From Moniliophthora roreri (Eukaryota; Basidiomycota; Agaricomycetes; Agaricales; Marasmiaceae): a stretch of 64,000 nucleotides of DNA. Positions 22,101 through 34,470 of the stretch are shown in pieces. Each line of letters starts with the position of its first letter. Within the stretch, counting starts at the first letter, position 1. The stretch lies in the NCBI GenBank assembly GCA_001466705.2, contig LATX02000193.1, positions 310,001 to 374,000 of the forward strand, given 5' to 3'. Below the pieces are notes generated by a model that was not told where the DNA came from, did not search any database, and worked only from the letters and a program-made list of their open reading frames with translations. The translations under genes were made by a program, and so were the position numbers.

Positions 22101-24690
22101 GACTGTTCTGGACTTGATTCTAACTCTCAGCCAGTGCGTGTTTCCACAAAGTGTCACAGTAGATCTCTGCTGACTGTTCTGAACTTGATTCTGATTCTTA
22201 GCCAGTGCGTGTTTCCACAGAGTGTCACAATAGATCCTTGTTGACTGTCCTGCACTTGATTCTGACTCTCAGCCAGTGTGTATTTCACAGAGTGTCATAG
22301 TAGATCTCTGCTGACCGTCCCAGACTTGATTCTGACTCTCAGGCAGTGCGTGTTTCCACACAGTGTTATAATAGATCCCTGCTGACTGGCCTGCACTTGC
22401 TTCTGACTCTCAGCCAGTGCGTGTTTCCACAGAGTGTCACAATAGGTTTCTGCTGACTGTTCTGAACTTGATTCTAATTCTCAGCTAGTGCGTGTTTCCA
22501 TAGAGTGTCACAATAGGTCCCTGCTGATTGTTCTGGACTTGATTCTGACTCCCAGAGAGTGCGTGTTTCCACAAAGTGTCACAATACATCTCTTGCTGAC
22601 TGTCCTGGACTTGATTTCTGACTCTCAGAGAGTGTGTTTTTCCATACAGTATCACAATAGATCCCTGCTGACTGTCCTGAACTTGATTCTGATTCTCAGC
22701 CAGTGCGTGCTTCCACAGAGTGTCTCAATAGATTCTTGTTGACTGTCCTGAACTTGATGCTGACTCACAGAAGGTGTGTTTCTCCACAGAGTGTCATAAT
22801 ACATCCCTACTGACTGTTGTATCCTTCATTCTGACTCTCAGATGGTCTGTGCTTCTATAGAGTGTCACAATAGATCTCTGCTGACTGTTCTGGATTTGGT
22901 TCTGACTCTCAGACAGTGTGTGTTTCCACAGAGTGTCAATAGATCTCTGCTGACTGTCCTGGACTTGATTCTGACTCTCAGGATGTGTGTGTTTCCACAG
23001 AATGTCACAATACATCCCTGCTGACTGTCCTGCACTTGTTTCTGACTCTCAGGAAGTGTGTGTTTCCACAGAGTGTCACAATAGATTTCTGCTGACTGTC
23101 CTGGACTTGATTCTGACTCTCAGGATGTGTGTGTTTCTACAGAGTGTCACAATACATTCCTGCTGATTGTCCTGGACTTGATTCTGACTCTCAGGCAGTG
23201 CATGTTTCCATAGAGTGTCACAATAGATCTCTGCTGAGTGTTCTGCACTTCATTCTGACTCTTAGAATGTGCGTGTTTCCACAGTGTGTTATAATACAAC
23301 CATGTTGACTGTCCTGGACTTCATCCTGACTCCCAGCTTGTGTGTGATTTCACAGAGTGTCATGATAAATCCCTTCTGACTGCCCTGCACTTGATTCTGA
23401 CTCTCAGGCAGTGCGTGTTTCCACAGAGTGTCACAATAATCCCTGCTGACTGTCCTGCACTTGATTCTGACTCTCAGGATGTGTGTTTTTCCATAGTGTC
23501 ACAATAGATCCCTGCTGACTGTTCTGGACTTGATTCTGACTCTCAGAATGTGTGTGTTTCCACAGTATGTCACAAAGATCCCTGCTGACTGACCTGCACT
23601 TGATTCTGACTCTCAGGAAGTGTGTGTTTCTACAGAGTGTCACAACAGATCCCTGCTGACTCTCCTGCACTTGATTCTAACTCTCAGGAAGTGTGTGTTT
23701 CCACAGAGTGTCACAATATATTCCTATTGACTGGCCTGCACTTGATTCTGACTCTCAGGAAGTGTGTGTTTCCACAGAGTGTCACAATATATCTCTGTTG
23801 ACTGTCCTGGACTTGATTCTAACTCTCAGGAAGTGCGTGTTTCCACAATGTGGCACAATAGATTTCTGCTGACTCTCCTGCACTTGATTCTCAATCTTAG
23901 TGGGTGTGTGTTTCCAGTGTCACAATAGATCCCTGCTGACTCTCATGGACTTGATTTTGATCCTCAGAATGTATGTGTTTCCCCAGACTGTTACAATAGA
24001 TCCCTGCTTACTGTCCTGGACTTGATTTTGACTCTCAGGATGTGTGTGTTTCCACAGAGTGTCACAATACATCCCTGTTGACTGTCCTGCACTTGATTCT
24101 GACTCTTAGGATGTGTGTGTTTCCATAGTATCACAATACATCTCTGCTGACTGTCCTACACTTGATTCTGACTCTCAGAATGTGCGTGTTTCCACAGTAT
24201 GTCACAAAGATCCCTGCTGACTGGCCTGCACTTGATTCTGACTCTCAGGAAGTGTGTGTTTCCACAGAGTGTCACAATACATCCCTGTTGACTGTCCTGG
24301 ACTTGATTCTAACTCTCAGGAAGTGTGTGTTTCCACAGTGTGGCACAATACATCCCTGCTGACTCTTCTGCACTTGATTCTGACTCTTAGTGGGTGTGTG
24401 TTTCCACAGTGTCACAATAGATCCCTGCTGACTCTCATGGACTTGATTCTGATCCTCAGAATGTATGTGTTTCCCCAGACTGTTACAATAGATCCCTGCT
24501 CACTGTCCTGGACTTGATTTTGACTCTCAGGATGTGTGTGTTTCCACAGAGTGTCACAATACATCCCTGCTGACTGTTCTGCACTTGATTCTGACTCTCA
24601 GGATGTGTGTCTTTCCACAGAGTGTTACAATAGGTTTCTACTGACCATCCTGGACTTGATTCTGACTCTTAGCCAGTGCATGTTCCCATG
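19140..24690. repeat. 5.5-kb minisatellite, about 71-bp unit, roughly 78 copies
   Basis: The unit reads approximately GACTGTCCTGGACTTGATTC, TGACTCTCAGNNAGTGYGTG, TTTCCACAGAGTGTCACAAT, AGATCTCTGCT. Units vary between about 66 and 72 bp, mostly by loss of GAG after CACA or by 1-bp insertions. Substitution differences cluster at a few positions (SSAGTGYGTG, ATAGATC/ATACATC). Because 71 is not a multiple of three, open frames on both strands are chance products. Each unit has CTGAC followed by CTCAG (a branch-point and acceptor look-alike) and GTGYGT (a donor look-alike). The array begins right after the ULD gene and ends at the last recognisable unit near 24690. Confidence 0.95.
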
Positions 24691-25305
24691 AAGCACTTGA
24701 ATAAAGCAATACTAATAATTCTGACTTTTGGTGTAGGTCAAACATGAAGCAGAACATGGACAAGGTTCTCATTCTCTATCTTGAAACATCATAATGTGGA
24801 CCCCACTATACTTTGCAAGGTATACTTTATCATAAGTTTATTATCATGACTATCCTGATGTACAAAGTCAACTAGCTGTCATCATTTGGAGTCTTGCTAG
24901 GAAGCATGGCCTTCAATTTCTTTCCATGGACATTACCTGCTACATGGATACTACAGCCTCCCCACATTGTCTGGCATCTTTTTTCCTATTTATGAAAGCC
25001 ATTCCTTGTGATCCAAAGCCATCTACAAACTACTATGATATTTAACAATTTCACTCTCTATTTATTTCAACTTTCCATGTCTCAATTCATACCTTCTATT
25101 TTTCTTGAAAAACTCATTCAAAACACCATATAGCTCATCTGCTTCTCTACCCAGTTCTGCCAGAGTATAATATATAAAGCCCTGTTGTATAGAACTCTTA
25201 CACTTTTGACACTTAGCTCATTACACACTGCTAGTAAAATGTTACAAGGCTAGGTAATAATTAGGCATGGAGCCAAAAGCATTCTATGCATCAAGCACTT
25301 GGAAG
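24691..25305. other. CG-poor sequence, nothing recognised
   Basis: AT-rich unique sequence with no open frame longer than about 60 codons and no splice-consistent gene model. CG is nearly absent. It probably derives from old decayed repeats. Confidence 0.4.
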
Positions 25306-25388
25306 AGCCTGACTGGAAATTGAACCTAGGACCCCTCATATGAATTTATTGACCAAAAGTGAGAATCACACTACTAGACTATCAGGCC
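25306..25388 (-). tRNA. tRNA-Pro(TGG)-like relic
   Basis: Read on the minus strand, the segment starts GGCCTGATAGTCTAGTAG and continues GTGTGATTCTCAC, then a TTTTGGT loop and TGAGGGGTCC, with GGTTCAATTTCC as the B box and TCAGGCT at the end. The acceptor arms GGCCTGA and TCAGGCT pair over seven positions with one G-T. The layout follows eukaryotic tRNA-Pro(TGG), including an intron-like insert after the anticodon loop. The normal CTCGC stem and GTTCGA T-loop read CTCAC and GTTCAA here, that is, CG lost. It is probably a pseudogene or the head of a tRNA-derived SINE. Confidence 0.55.
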
Positions 25389-26100
25389 ACTGGATGCTCT
25401 TGGCTGAAATGCATCTATGATCACCACTCCAATGTTATCTTATCTAATTTGTATCCAGGAACTGAGGGGTGTTATGATGAATTCTGCCATAAAGTACACT
25501 TTCACTCTTCCTTTTTTGCTCCAATGCAAATGCTAACAGTGAGTAGGTATTGATAACTGTGCATTCTTCTCTTGCCTTGAAAGATGGTATCTGCCTTTGC
25601 TTGGGATGTTAGATCAGGTTCAATGACTATAGTAAAGCATCAGCCTGAGACCTTCAGCATTTGAGGGAGTTCCCTATCTGTTGCTCTCGTCGTTCAAAAA
25701 GGCACTGTGCTATAATGAACATACTGTAGTATTAGAAGTTGATCCTATGATTGATCAAGGTTGAGTTGTAATTCCATATAGGCATCCATCATGGTGACCT
25801 TACCTCTTTACTGCCAACATCTCTCAAACCCTTGCTCTCTACCCAAAAATACTGCACTGCATTCCTCATTCCTCCTTGAGCCCACCTCAACATCCTCTGA
25901 TTAGGGTCCCTACTAAGCATTGCACCTTGGACTTGGACTTGGAAGAGCAATGCCTGAATCGGATCTGCCCTTGTAACATTGATGAGAGGTTTTTTTTTTT
26001 TCGATTCCAAGGGGTATCTTGCAGACTCAGTCAGTCAGTTTGTTGAATTCTGGATATTATGGGTGAGCTTTAGTACCTTTTTCTGAAAGAAAAAGGTCTA
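25389..26100. other. CG-poor sequence, nothing recognised
   Basis: No gene or repeat that I can name. A run of 13 T lies near 25990. Confidence 0.35.
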
Positions 26101-29100
26101 ATTTCTGCACATTATTAATAGCAATTTATGGATGTCGTCTTGTTTTGCCATCTATCCCATTCCACTCCGAATCCAAAACTCTAGTTCATTTGAACCAAAG
26201 TCAAAGTAAGTCTTTCACTCCTTTCGATTATCTATGGACTGCTCATGATCATATACAGGGAGCAGAGCGAACTCCTTTTTACACAAACAAACTCTCCTTT
26301 GACTCTATAAATTCACTATCAACACAATCCTTGATGTCCCCTGCATGATTGAAGATATCACATTCAGTCTGCTCAGTTTCACCCACCCTTAGCCTCAGAC
26401 ATCTTCCACTCAGCACATCAATGGCTTCCTGGTCCTCTCTGTTCACCTACTTCAGCACCTCATTTCCATCACTCACAAAACCACAAACAACACTAGTTTC
26501 TGAACCAACTCACAATGAGGTATCTGCAGGGCTTACAAGGCTACCATACAACTACCCTGAGGGAGACATTGCTGGTCCATCCAATGCCAACAGTGAGTGG
26601 GCATGCAAGATATCCTCATCGAGTCACTGCATAACTGTGATTCCTCTATTATATGGGAATGGAACCAAACACTAAGTGTCATACTGCCACATTCTTTCGC
26701 CAACCCCTCATCTCCTCAATAAACACTAAAGAACAAGGCTTGACACATGCCCATACCTATCCTTTTCCTCAATACCCCACACTAGTGCCGCCTGCCTGCC
26801 CATCGGGAACAGGCCTCACAAATACTATACAATTGCAATGAACCACATCATGCAGAAGATGATGCTATTTTGAAAGACGTCGCAAATGAAACAGCTAGAC
26901 AGGAGTTTCAGCTGTCACTCTTACCATCACATAGATCTTTGAAGGCCAGGCAAATTGGGGATGGAGATTTTGGGTTGGAGTTTTGGTGCAGGTAGCGTGA
27001 GATGGAGATCTTATCACCGGAGTATGACTCACCTTTAACTGGTTCAGGCTGCATGCGAAAATTAGAGCAAGGACTAATGCAATGTCACCTTTTGGCCTCT
27101 CGATGGTGTATCCTTCGCTAATGTCCTTCTGCTAACCCCTTATCTCCTTAACCAACACTGCCACCACCCGGGGAACACATTCATGAGTACCCTTGGCCTT
27201 TCTTTTCCTCTGACATAAGTATCAGCTGCCACCTTGTACTGATGTCACCCATCTGCCTACCACTTCCACTTCGAACAGAGGAAAGGTCATGCATATACAA
27301 AATAATCAGTGGCATACAGAAAGTAGAAGGTGTCACAGAAGAAATCATTCTTGCCACCACATAGACCTTTAGACCTTGGATAGCGATGTGCCATTTGGAG
27401 ACAAGCATATTATGAATTTCAGTTTGGGTTTTGGCACTGTAGAAGGCATGGAAGATGGAGAAGATGAAGAGAGTTGGGGAGCATTGACATCGATGCTCAC
27501 ACTGCCTCATGCACATCTATCTGGTTCAGGTGATAACACAAGCACAACACTCAGGTTGATGGCTAGGGTAGAGGCCTTGGGTGATGTATCCTTCACCACC
27601 TACTAATAACAATTGGCAAGACAAGGCATCGATGAGCAGACCAATATATCTCGTTCCCAGTCTAGATCTTGAGACATATGAGATTGACAACAATTGATAA
27701 TGCTTCTTCATTTTGTACTGATTGGTCTGCATTATCTGGGATTGATAATCCACCTTACTTATGCTGAATGCTCAAGGGCTGGAAAGTAGCAGTAGTATTT
27801 GCCAGGGCCACCTCTCAAGTAGATCTTGCAAGGATGAAAGCCGGGTTGGAGATAGTATTGAAGTTGGAAGATAAGAAAGATACACGAGCACGAAACATGA
27901 ACACCTACATGAATGTAGAAGACACCTTCAGCAAAGATATAATATAGTGCTTAGGCACATGTATCATCACCTTCGTTGGAGATGCTACACTGAACATGCA
28001 CTGATTGTTAAGAAAGCTGCTGTGAATGTGAAGAGTGCCAGCATGGGAAATGGAGCTTCTTTTGAGACTCAGCAAATGCTGATACCTGCACCAAGCCATC
28101 AAAACCAGAGGCTTCTTTGAGTGCTACCATTAATCTTCCCAACCCTTTCCCTCCACACAAGAACACTGTGTTCCTTGTCCTCTCTTTAATCCACCCTACC
28201 ACATCCTTGCCCCTACTGTGTTTTTTGCCAAGAAAAACTCTAATTCCTGCACGTCATACATATAGTGTTTTATGAATGTCATTTCGAATGAATTGTTTCC
28301 CTGTTTATTTATTTTACCCTGAACTCAGGATCTGATGTCACTATTCTTCATATAACCAAAGTACATCCTGTAATCCTTCTTATTATGTAGTGTGTGCTCA
28401 CAATTGCACATAGGTAGCAGAGCCAATGACTTTTGCACACCATTCATCCCCTTTGACTCTGAATAATCAGTACTGACACAGTCCTTGACGTTTTCCACAT
28501 GCTCAGGCTCATTCAGCAGACAAGCTACTTCTCGGTTCTCTCCAGGTGTTCTCTATGATCAACACCTCCTTCCCAGTACTCGCTGAGCTATACACAACAC
28601 TGGATTACAAACTAGCTCAAAACGAAGCATCTGCAGAGTTCTACAAGCAAGGGGGTAGCAAAAAAAAAATTTAATACACGATGTTGATTTTTTTTTAAGG
28701 GCCATCAAGAGGAACCAATCAACCATTACCTGCCATATATGGAAGGTAAGTGACATCATCTTACCAGATTTGGCTGACTCTCACCACTTTTTCATTCCTT
28801 GCCACCTCCTCTGTCACCCTCTACGATATTTCAGCTGCATAAATGAATCTCAAAGGTCAAAATCATACACAATAACAACCAGCAGGGAACTGACAGTGGC
28901 TACAGAGGCACTGTTGTGGTAACCAAAGAAGTTTGAAATTGGGAATATTTAATAGATGAATGCCCACAACAGCAGAATCCTATTATTTCTGCCAAGGAAA
29001 AGCCTGAAAGAAGCAAGTAGTGAGTAATTTGACTACACTTGAGCCCCTAAGGATGCCCAAAACCTAGAAAAAATATGACCCAAAAAAATTTTTAAGGACC

Positions 29101-29719
29101 TCAGGACTGAACCAACTGACCATCATCCACTTATAGTTCCCAGGTAAGCTGGCAAATTAGACAGCGTGGAGCATTTGGATGTGTCATCTAAGGTGCGTCA
29201 TTTGCTAAGCAACTCCCTGTACACCAATATCTCTGAGATAGAAATCAAAATACGCCAATATCTTTCACTCTCTCCCTCTCAAAGTTTTCAAGTCCTGGCA
29301 GTAAGTCTGTCCACATTCCCATTTCCTTTTTGAGCAAAAAATTAAATCACAATCATGCCATTCTTTTTTTCAGCAGTCTTTCATCATTGTCTCCCTCAAC
29401 GTCAACTCCCTCAATGTTGATGGACCAAATCATGGAAAGTGTGAAGAATGAGGATCAGGTGTGTCCCAAATTTCCTGTTTGATTGCCTTTTTCACTCATC
29501 CTGTCTCATAGTATCGATGACACCAGGTCTCTCACATGTGAGCTTATTCAACTCTTTATTATTGATGCCCTTCGAGTCAACAACGACAAGTATCATACCA
29601 GCCAATCCCTCTTCCATAGCACAAGTCTGTATATTATCCAGCTTTGAATACACTCAATTATCCTCTATTCCATTCACATCAAAACATCTACATGATTTAA
29701 ATACAGAAGGTCACAGTAC
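26100..29719. repeat. Diverged repeat copies in CG-poor DNA
   Basis: The segments 26100-26560 and 28225-28640 resemble each other over several blocks: TCTAATTTCTGCACAT versus TCTAATTCCTGCACGT; GGGAGCAGAGCGAACTCC versus GGTAGCAGAGCCAATGAC; CCTTTGACTCT followed by CAATCCTTGATG versus CAGTCCTTGACG; and ACAACACTAGTTTCTGAAC versus ACAACACTGGATTACAAAC. A second weak resemblance links 26910-26990 with 27340-27440 (ACATAGACCTTTRRAC and GGGTTTTGG). Short frames here have no recognised domain. I read this as old dispersed repeats, not genes. Confidence 0.4.
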
Positions 29720-30319
29720 TTAAGAAGACGTAGCACCACAATAAGCAGGCATAGGCTTGGGGCAGGCATTCGATGCTGCATCATTCTGCCCTTCAGTGTT
29801 CTTAACTCCACCACCATGACCCCTCTTACTCACACCAGCCTTTCTCTGCTTCGTATTTTTTGCTGGCAGGTCAAGCAAGAGATTCAAGGGAGCAGAGGGA
29901 AGTCGGAATTGCTGCGGTTGTCTACCAGCTGTACCATCACTGCCAGGACCTGAGTTAGGATCAGAAGGACTGGAGTGGTTGTTGATGGAAACACAACCAG
30001 GTGGTGTAGCATTGAGAATCTGAGGATCTATTATGCTTGTGTCAGGGAACGGGCTTGGCATATGCAGCTGCTGTGGTTGATCAAGGGATCACGCCACAGG
30101 AGGTTCAGCAGGTGAGGTAGGTGTGCATGCAGGAGGTTCAGGAGGTGGGGTAGGCATGTGTGCAGGAGGCTCTGCAGGTGGATGGGACGGCAGAGGCATT
30201 GGAGTCTCTGTGTTATCTGTTGCGTCAACAGAGCGCTGTGCCCTTGGTGTGCCTTTATGACCAGTTGTCGCTGACTTCAACTTTCCACCTCTAGGACCTC
30301 GCACAACATTTTTGTCATT
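29720..30319 (-). pseudogene. Pro/Ser-rich frames downstream of relic X
   Basis: Two minus-strand frames, 30089-30304 and 29720-30061, encode low-complexity protein. The first repeats PPAEPP / PPPEPPACTP units, and the second has a KNTKQRKAGVSKRGHGGG stretch. In the family to which relic X belongs the C-terminal tail is variable and low-complexity, so these may be its disabled last exons. This is inference from position and strand. Confidence 0.35.
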
Positions 30320-31604
30320 TCATACATGACAACCGTTGGCGTGGTGTTCAACACCATCGTCAGCTGTCATCAGAGGCTTGGACTGGATGTTTGGAAGATT
30401 GGCAAGATAAGCTGACTTCCACTTGGTGTACTCGTCATCAGTCATATGGCAAAAGCCACACTCCCCATTCTGAATCATGTTTAAGGCCTTCTCGAGGGAA
30501 GGCACTGAGCTGCTGACCTTGCTAAGGTTTTCAATCTGTCCCAAAGGCCAACCTTCAAGAACCACTCAATACTTCAAAGTTACAGTAGCATCAAAATTGC
30601 CATAGAAGATACACTTCAGTGAGTTATCTCTGATGGCTTTTTCTAATCACATGTAAGTATAGCAAATGTCATCAGATAACAAACGACTTACGAAACGATT
30701 TCTGCAGCTCATCTCTTATAGGAGTCTTCAAAAAATTTGCACATTCAATGACAGTCATGTCAGAGGTAAGATCTGGCAAATGGTAAGCAGAGACCCAGGT
30801 ATGGTATTGAACGCTTACTGGCAGCATCACAGCCTGCAACAGCAAACACCTCTATTTTACCTCCTACTCTATTCCTATCCCACCTGCCCTTGATTGCAAA
30901 GTTCATGTAGTCGTTGATGCTATCATTGGTGAAATACCAATGAGGTTGCATGTAGTTGTCATGGGTGTTTCTCACAAGAAGGAAGAAGCCATTGAGCCCT
31001 GTTCACATTGTGGCTGATTCAATCTAACAGGTGGGTGAGTATTCCATCTAGTATGTGTTAAAAAAGCTCACTATAGCTTCAAGATTAGCAATGATGTTGC
31101 TGACGTCTCTGGCATGACTACATGTGTTGGGTTGCCTAGCCTTCCTACAACGGTCTTCTTTATTGAGCCACTCATACTCCTTCATGTTCATTTCCTTCTC
31201 GAGTTTGGTAAGCTTTGTGTATTTGGCCTTGTATTGTTGATTCATTTCCATCAACGACAAAGGCATCCCAGCTACATGTATGCCCCTGGTTAGTGGAAAA
31301 TAAGCAATAGCAAGACAGTGGAACCACCTTGATGAAGCTCACAAGACTTGAGCCATTTGAAGGCATTCCACAGATTTGTCTTCACGTGTGGTTGGACCAA
31401 TTTCACACCACCTTGAAAGAGAACGTCAAGAAAGTAATGTGGCTTCTTGTCGAAGTCTTTGGCAAGCTGCACAGCACCAGCGAGGATCTTGGAGATCCAC
31501 TTCTGTACTGCCTTATCCATCCTCACACATTCATCTTTTGCAGCTTTGTCAACCTTCTTGCGTTGTTCCCATGGTATGCGAGGGCACTTCTTGTGCTGAC
31601 CATG
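30320..31604 (-). pseudogene. Relic X of a TE-associated agaricomycete hypothetical family
   Basis: The recognisable order on the minus strand is: PWEQRKKVDKAAK and HYFLDVLFQGGVKLVQ...NAFKWLKSCELHQ (31570-31326); an intron; AGMPLSLMEMNQQYKAKYTK through RDVSNIIANLEAI (31268-31080); an intron; LNGFFLLVRNTHDNYMQPHWYF through WDRNRVGGKIEVFAVAGCD (30990-30820); then EGWPLGQIENLS...SSVPSLEKALNMIQNGECGF (30560-30440). This is a protein family that I recognise from many mushroom genomes near transposons and that has no known function. Damage: the N-terminal MVSTRSA frame is out of register with the next block, and a TGA precedes the GLNGFF block. The zone is CG-poor. Confidence 0.6.
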
Positions 31605-31985
31605 GCAGATTCAAGGAACGAGAATATGGCGAGCCAGTGTCATCCCATTGTATCAAGCCATAGGTGACACAGAAGGTGGCAGAGGAAGCTATTGGCATAT
31701 TTCGAGCTCATGTATATCTGTCTTATAATTATTTGCATATTTATTTATTTATTGCTAATATTTCCCTGTAGAACGCATCAGACCTAAAGCAGTATTGTCC
31801 AAACACATTGCAAATCCTATCTCATATGCTTATTTGAATTTCCTGTCTGATAGATCTTGAAAAAATGGGGCACAAAAAAAAACAAAAAACAATCCACAAA
31901 ATTCTAAAATCCCCCAAATCCAGTGGTGCCACTCCACCCTGTGGTCGTTATTAAGCAACTGGGAGTATTCCTCAATGAGGACATC
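31605..31985. other. Spacer between relics, nothing recognised
   Basis: CG-poor, with A runs near 31880-31900. No coding signal. Confidence 0.4.
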
Positions 31986-33464
31986 TCACTCATTAGGCAT
32001 CAAGTCCTTGTACTCGTTTTCATACAGAGCCATTAGTTCTCTGAAAGTGAGCGGCAGTAAACCCACTTCATGATAAGTTAGGGCCTGTGCTAACTGTAAT
32101 AGCAGAAATGAGCATTGTACCTCGTTGATGTTCCCTGTGTTTGAGAGATTTGAGCGCATTCCAGGCAGAGACTTGTGGGGTCTTTTTGGGTAAGATGTGT
32201 CCCTCGTTGTGCCAGGTGATGATAATGCGGAATAGTGTTTCTCTGTCGGCATTGCAGAGGATCTTATGGTTGCAAGAATCTATAGGTGTGTCTACCTCTT
32301 TGTGGTCTGGGAGTCTGGGATCCATGGAAGTGCAGTTAGACCCACTTTCTTTATTCTCCCTTTTCAATCACACTTATGCATGCTTTCTTTTTGGAGAACC
32401 ACCAAAATCAAATTCAAGGCTGTTGAGATGCTAGCAACATACAAATCATCAATCTTATGATTCTCAGTGATGCATAAATATTTTCCAGATGAATTGAATT
32501 TCTCCCTCAGGCAAATCAGGAAACACCTCCTTCATCAGCTCAAGGAATCTATCCGTAGTGGAGGACAACTGGTAAAATCCTACGATTACCCCAACAGCTT
32601 CACTTGAGTAACTGTGATCATGAAAGTATTTGTGTTGCAGGTTATTAAGCAGGCCGGAGGTGTTAGCCAGTGCCTCACACAAACAAGAGGGACCTGTAGC
32701 CAATGCTGAAGACTCTTGGTGGGACAACAAGCTAGAGGTGGGTGTAGGACCTGAACCGTCAAATGCAGAAATCCATGATGTGTCTCCTGTGAGATTAGCT
32801 TTTGGAAAATTAGTAAGGGTGTGTCAAGCAGATTTGGACAGTCTATGCACCCAGGACATCTGGATCCAGCTTTCTGATTGGCATTGACTGCCTTGGCAAT
32901 ATAGCTGAGAGGCTAAGTCTCTTGGGTGAGGGAGGTGCCCACTTTGCTTTACCCTTTAAGGTAGAGGTCTTGGGTGACTCACTGTTGTGCCAAGAAGGCA
33001 TGGATGGTTGGGAGAAAGGTAGTGAGGGCAAGCCTACAGGCAGCAGTGGCGGCGGCACAATGGGGTGTGTGCCAAGGCTGTCTTTAGTACCATCACCTTG
33101 GCTGATCATATAGTAGAAAGCGCTTTCAAAGCTAGCAAAGGTGTTCATCTGTGGAAGCCTCAGTCAGATGTTTGTCTGCGTCTGTGTCCAGGTGCGTCTG
33201 GCTTGGGCACTGAGACAATAATGAGACTTGATGAGCATAAAGAAAAGTCTACTCACTAGTTGATGAATATTCCAGTGTCTCTAGCCAGGAGCATGGCATA
33301 GAAATGAACATCAAGAGAGTTCATCATTGCAGAGACGTTCTGGAAATCAGTTGACTGTTGGACTGCCTGCCACATGTTGTTGGTGTCACTAATTGTATAG
33401 ACTGAGTTGATGATGTTTTGGAGGGTTTCAAATATGAATTGTGCATGCTCAAGAGGCACTTCAA
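31986..33464 (-). pseudogene. Relic Y of the same hypothetical family, in tandem with X
   Basis: On the minus strand 32260-32110 encodes LFRIIITWHNEGHIL...KTPQVSAWNALKSLKHREHQRG, which aligns with the FQGG...NAFKWLK block of relic X. 32080-31988 encodes EVGLLPLTFRELMALYENEY, which aligns with the AGMPLSLMEMNQQYKAKY block. It then stops and lacks the WYF and WD...VG blocks, so it is 3'-truncated. Upstream frames at 32464-32730, 32843-33148 (Pro/Ser-rich) and 33256-33459 may be its N-terminal exons, though I see no homology to confirm this. Confidence 0.5.
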
Positions 33465-33698
33465 TGACTAGTGGAAATCGTCCACTGGATCATCCACCCA
33501 GAACAAAGAGTCTGCATGTAAAGAAGATCAGAAGAAATGTTTAGGAGAGAGAGATGAGACCAATGGTGAGGTGTACACTCCAGCCTGAAGCCTGGGCTGC
33601 TGAGTGGTGGAAGACTGAGCCTGGTATTCTCTGAGAGCCAATAGCCAGAGAAAGACATAAACAAAATCAGAATTGGAGGAAGTTGACTGATTGCTCAT
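33465..33698. other. CG-poor spacer before the LTR
   Basis: Open frame 33461-33664 on the minus strand has no recognised content. Confidence 0.35.
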
Positions 33699-34150
33699 TG
33701 TAGTGCTGCAATGACCCTTGTCACAGTGAGTAGAACCCTCTGCACTCGAGTCAGGAAAAGGATAATGAAAGGGGTGATCCGGCGTAGACTCTAGGTCGAT
33801 ACGACATTGAACTCAACAGACACAAAGTCAATGTCTAGCCCAAATGATCAAGTTAGTTAAGCTACTGAGATATGTACAAAGATACTTGCCTAGCCCAAAT
33901 GACCAAGAGGTCAAGATGGGGAACTAGGCTACAAGTGTCAGGTATAAATACAATGAGTCTGTCTCGGCGAGAATAACTGATGGAAATGGAAGAATGATCT
34001 GGAATGAGATCCGGGTTGAATGGAATGTTCTATGGAAGAGTGGCTGTGATGGTATAAATAAGGTAAGTAATTGGATAAATAGATAAAAGATAAAAGATAA
34101 GATAATGGGACTTAGAAGAAAAGAGAAAGGAAAAGTTGCACTTCATCACA
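33699..34150 (-). mobile_element. Ty3/gypsy 3' LTR, minus orientation
   Basis: On the minus strand the LTR starts TGTGATGAAGTGCAAC directly after a polypurine tract (AGGGAGGGGGTAA) and ends GCACTACA, so it is bounded by TG...CA. It is the reverse complement of 34471-34921 apart from scattered differences. The internal side carries the end of a gypsy polyprotein, which makes this the 3' LTR of a minus-strand element. Confidence 0.8.
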
Positions 34151-34460
34151 TTACCCCCTCCCTAGAGTCTATCGTCTGCGATAGACCTAGGCCTACTCTC
34201 TTCCCCTCCTCCCATGCAAGGTCTGTTGTTGCCTTGGTGAAGTTCTTAAGTTCTTGCCATGGTAGTGTTGCAAAGAGTGCTGCAGCCACCCTGGCTGGTG
34301 CATTGGGGTTCTTCTTATGGAAGCTCTTCACCTTTGCCTTTGCATGTTCCATGTTTTCTGCAGGCTCCCAGCTATCCTCCTCTTCACCGTACCCTTCCCA
34401 TCTCACCAAGTACTGCAACTTCTTCCTGTACACTTGGCTTTCCAGTATTTCTTCTACCAA
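34146..34460 (-). pseudogene. C-terminal chromodomain of a Ty3/gypsy polyprotein
   Basis: The frame encodes LVEEILESQVYRKKLQYLVR, then WEGYGEEEDSWEPAENM, then a short tail ending at the stop just before the LTR. The aromatic cage residues Y, W and W of a chromodomain are present. Such chromodomains sit at the end of chromovirus integrases and direct insertion to heterochromatin. Everything upstream (integrase, RT/RNaseH, protease, gag) is missing because the sequence passes straight into an oppositely oriented LTR at 34471. An 8-bp-arm hairpin (GTCTATCG-TCTG-CGATAGAC) lies at 34167-34186. Confidence 0.85.
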
Positions 34461-34470
34461 GTGCTCTTTC

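Noticed and set aside
19140..24690. CRISPR array
   Set aside because: The organism is a eukaryote; the units are contiguous degenerate repeats without constant repeats and unique spacers.
19140..24690. Many open frames of 60-94 codons on both strands in the minisatellite
   Set aside because: They follow from repeat structure with a unit length not divisible by three; no start, splice or domain logic.
29720..30304. Collagen-like or structural protein from the PPAEPP repeats
   Set aside because: Short low-complexity frames next to a relic gene; no start or signal peptide.
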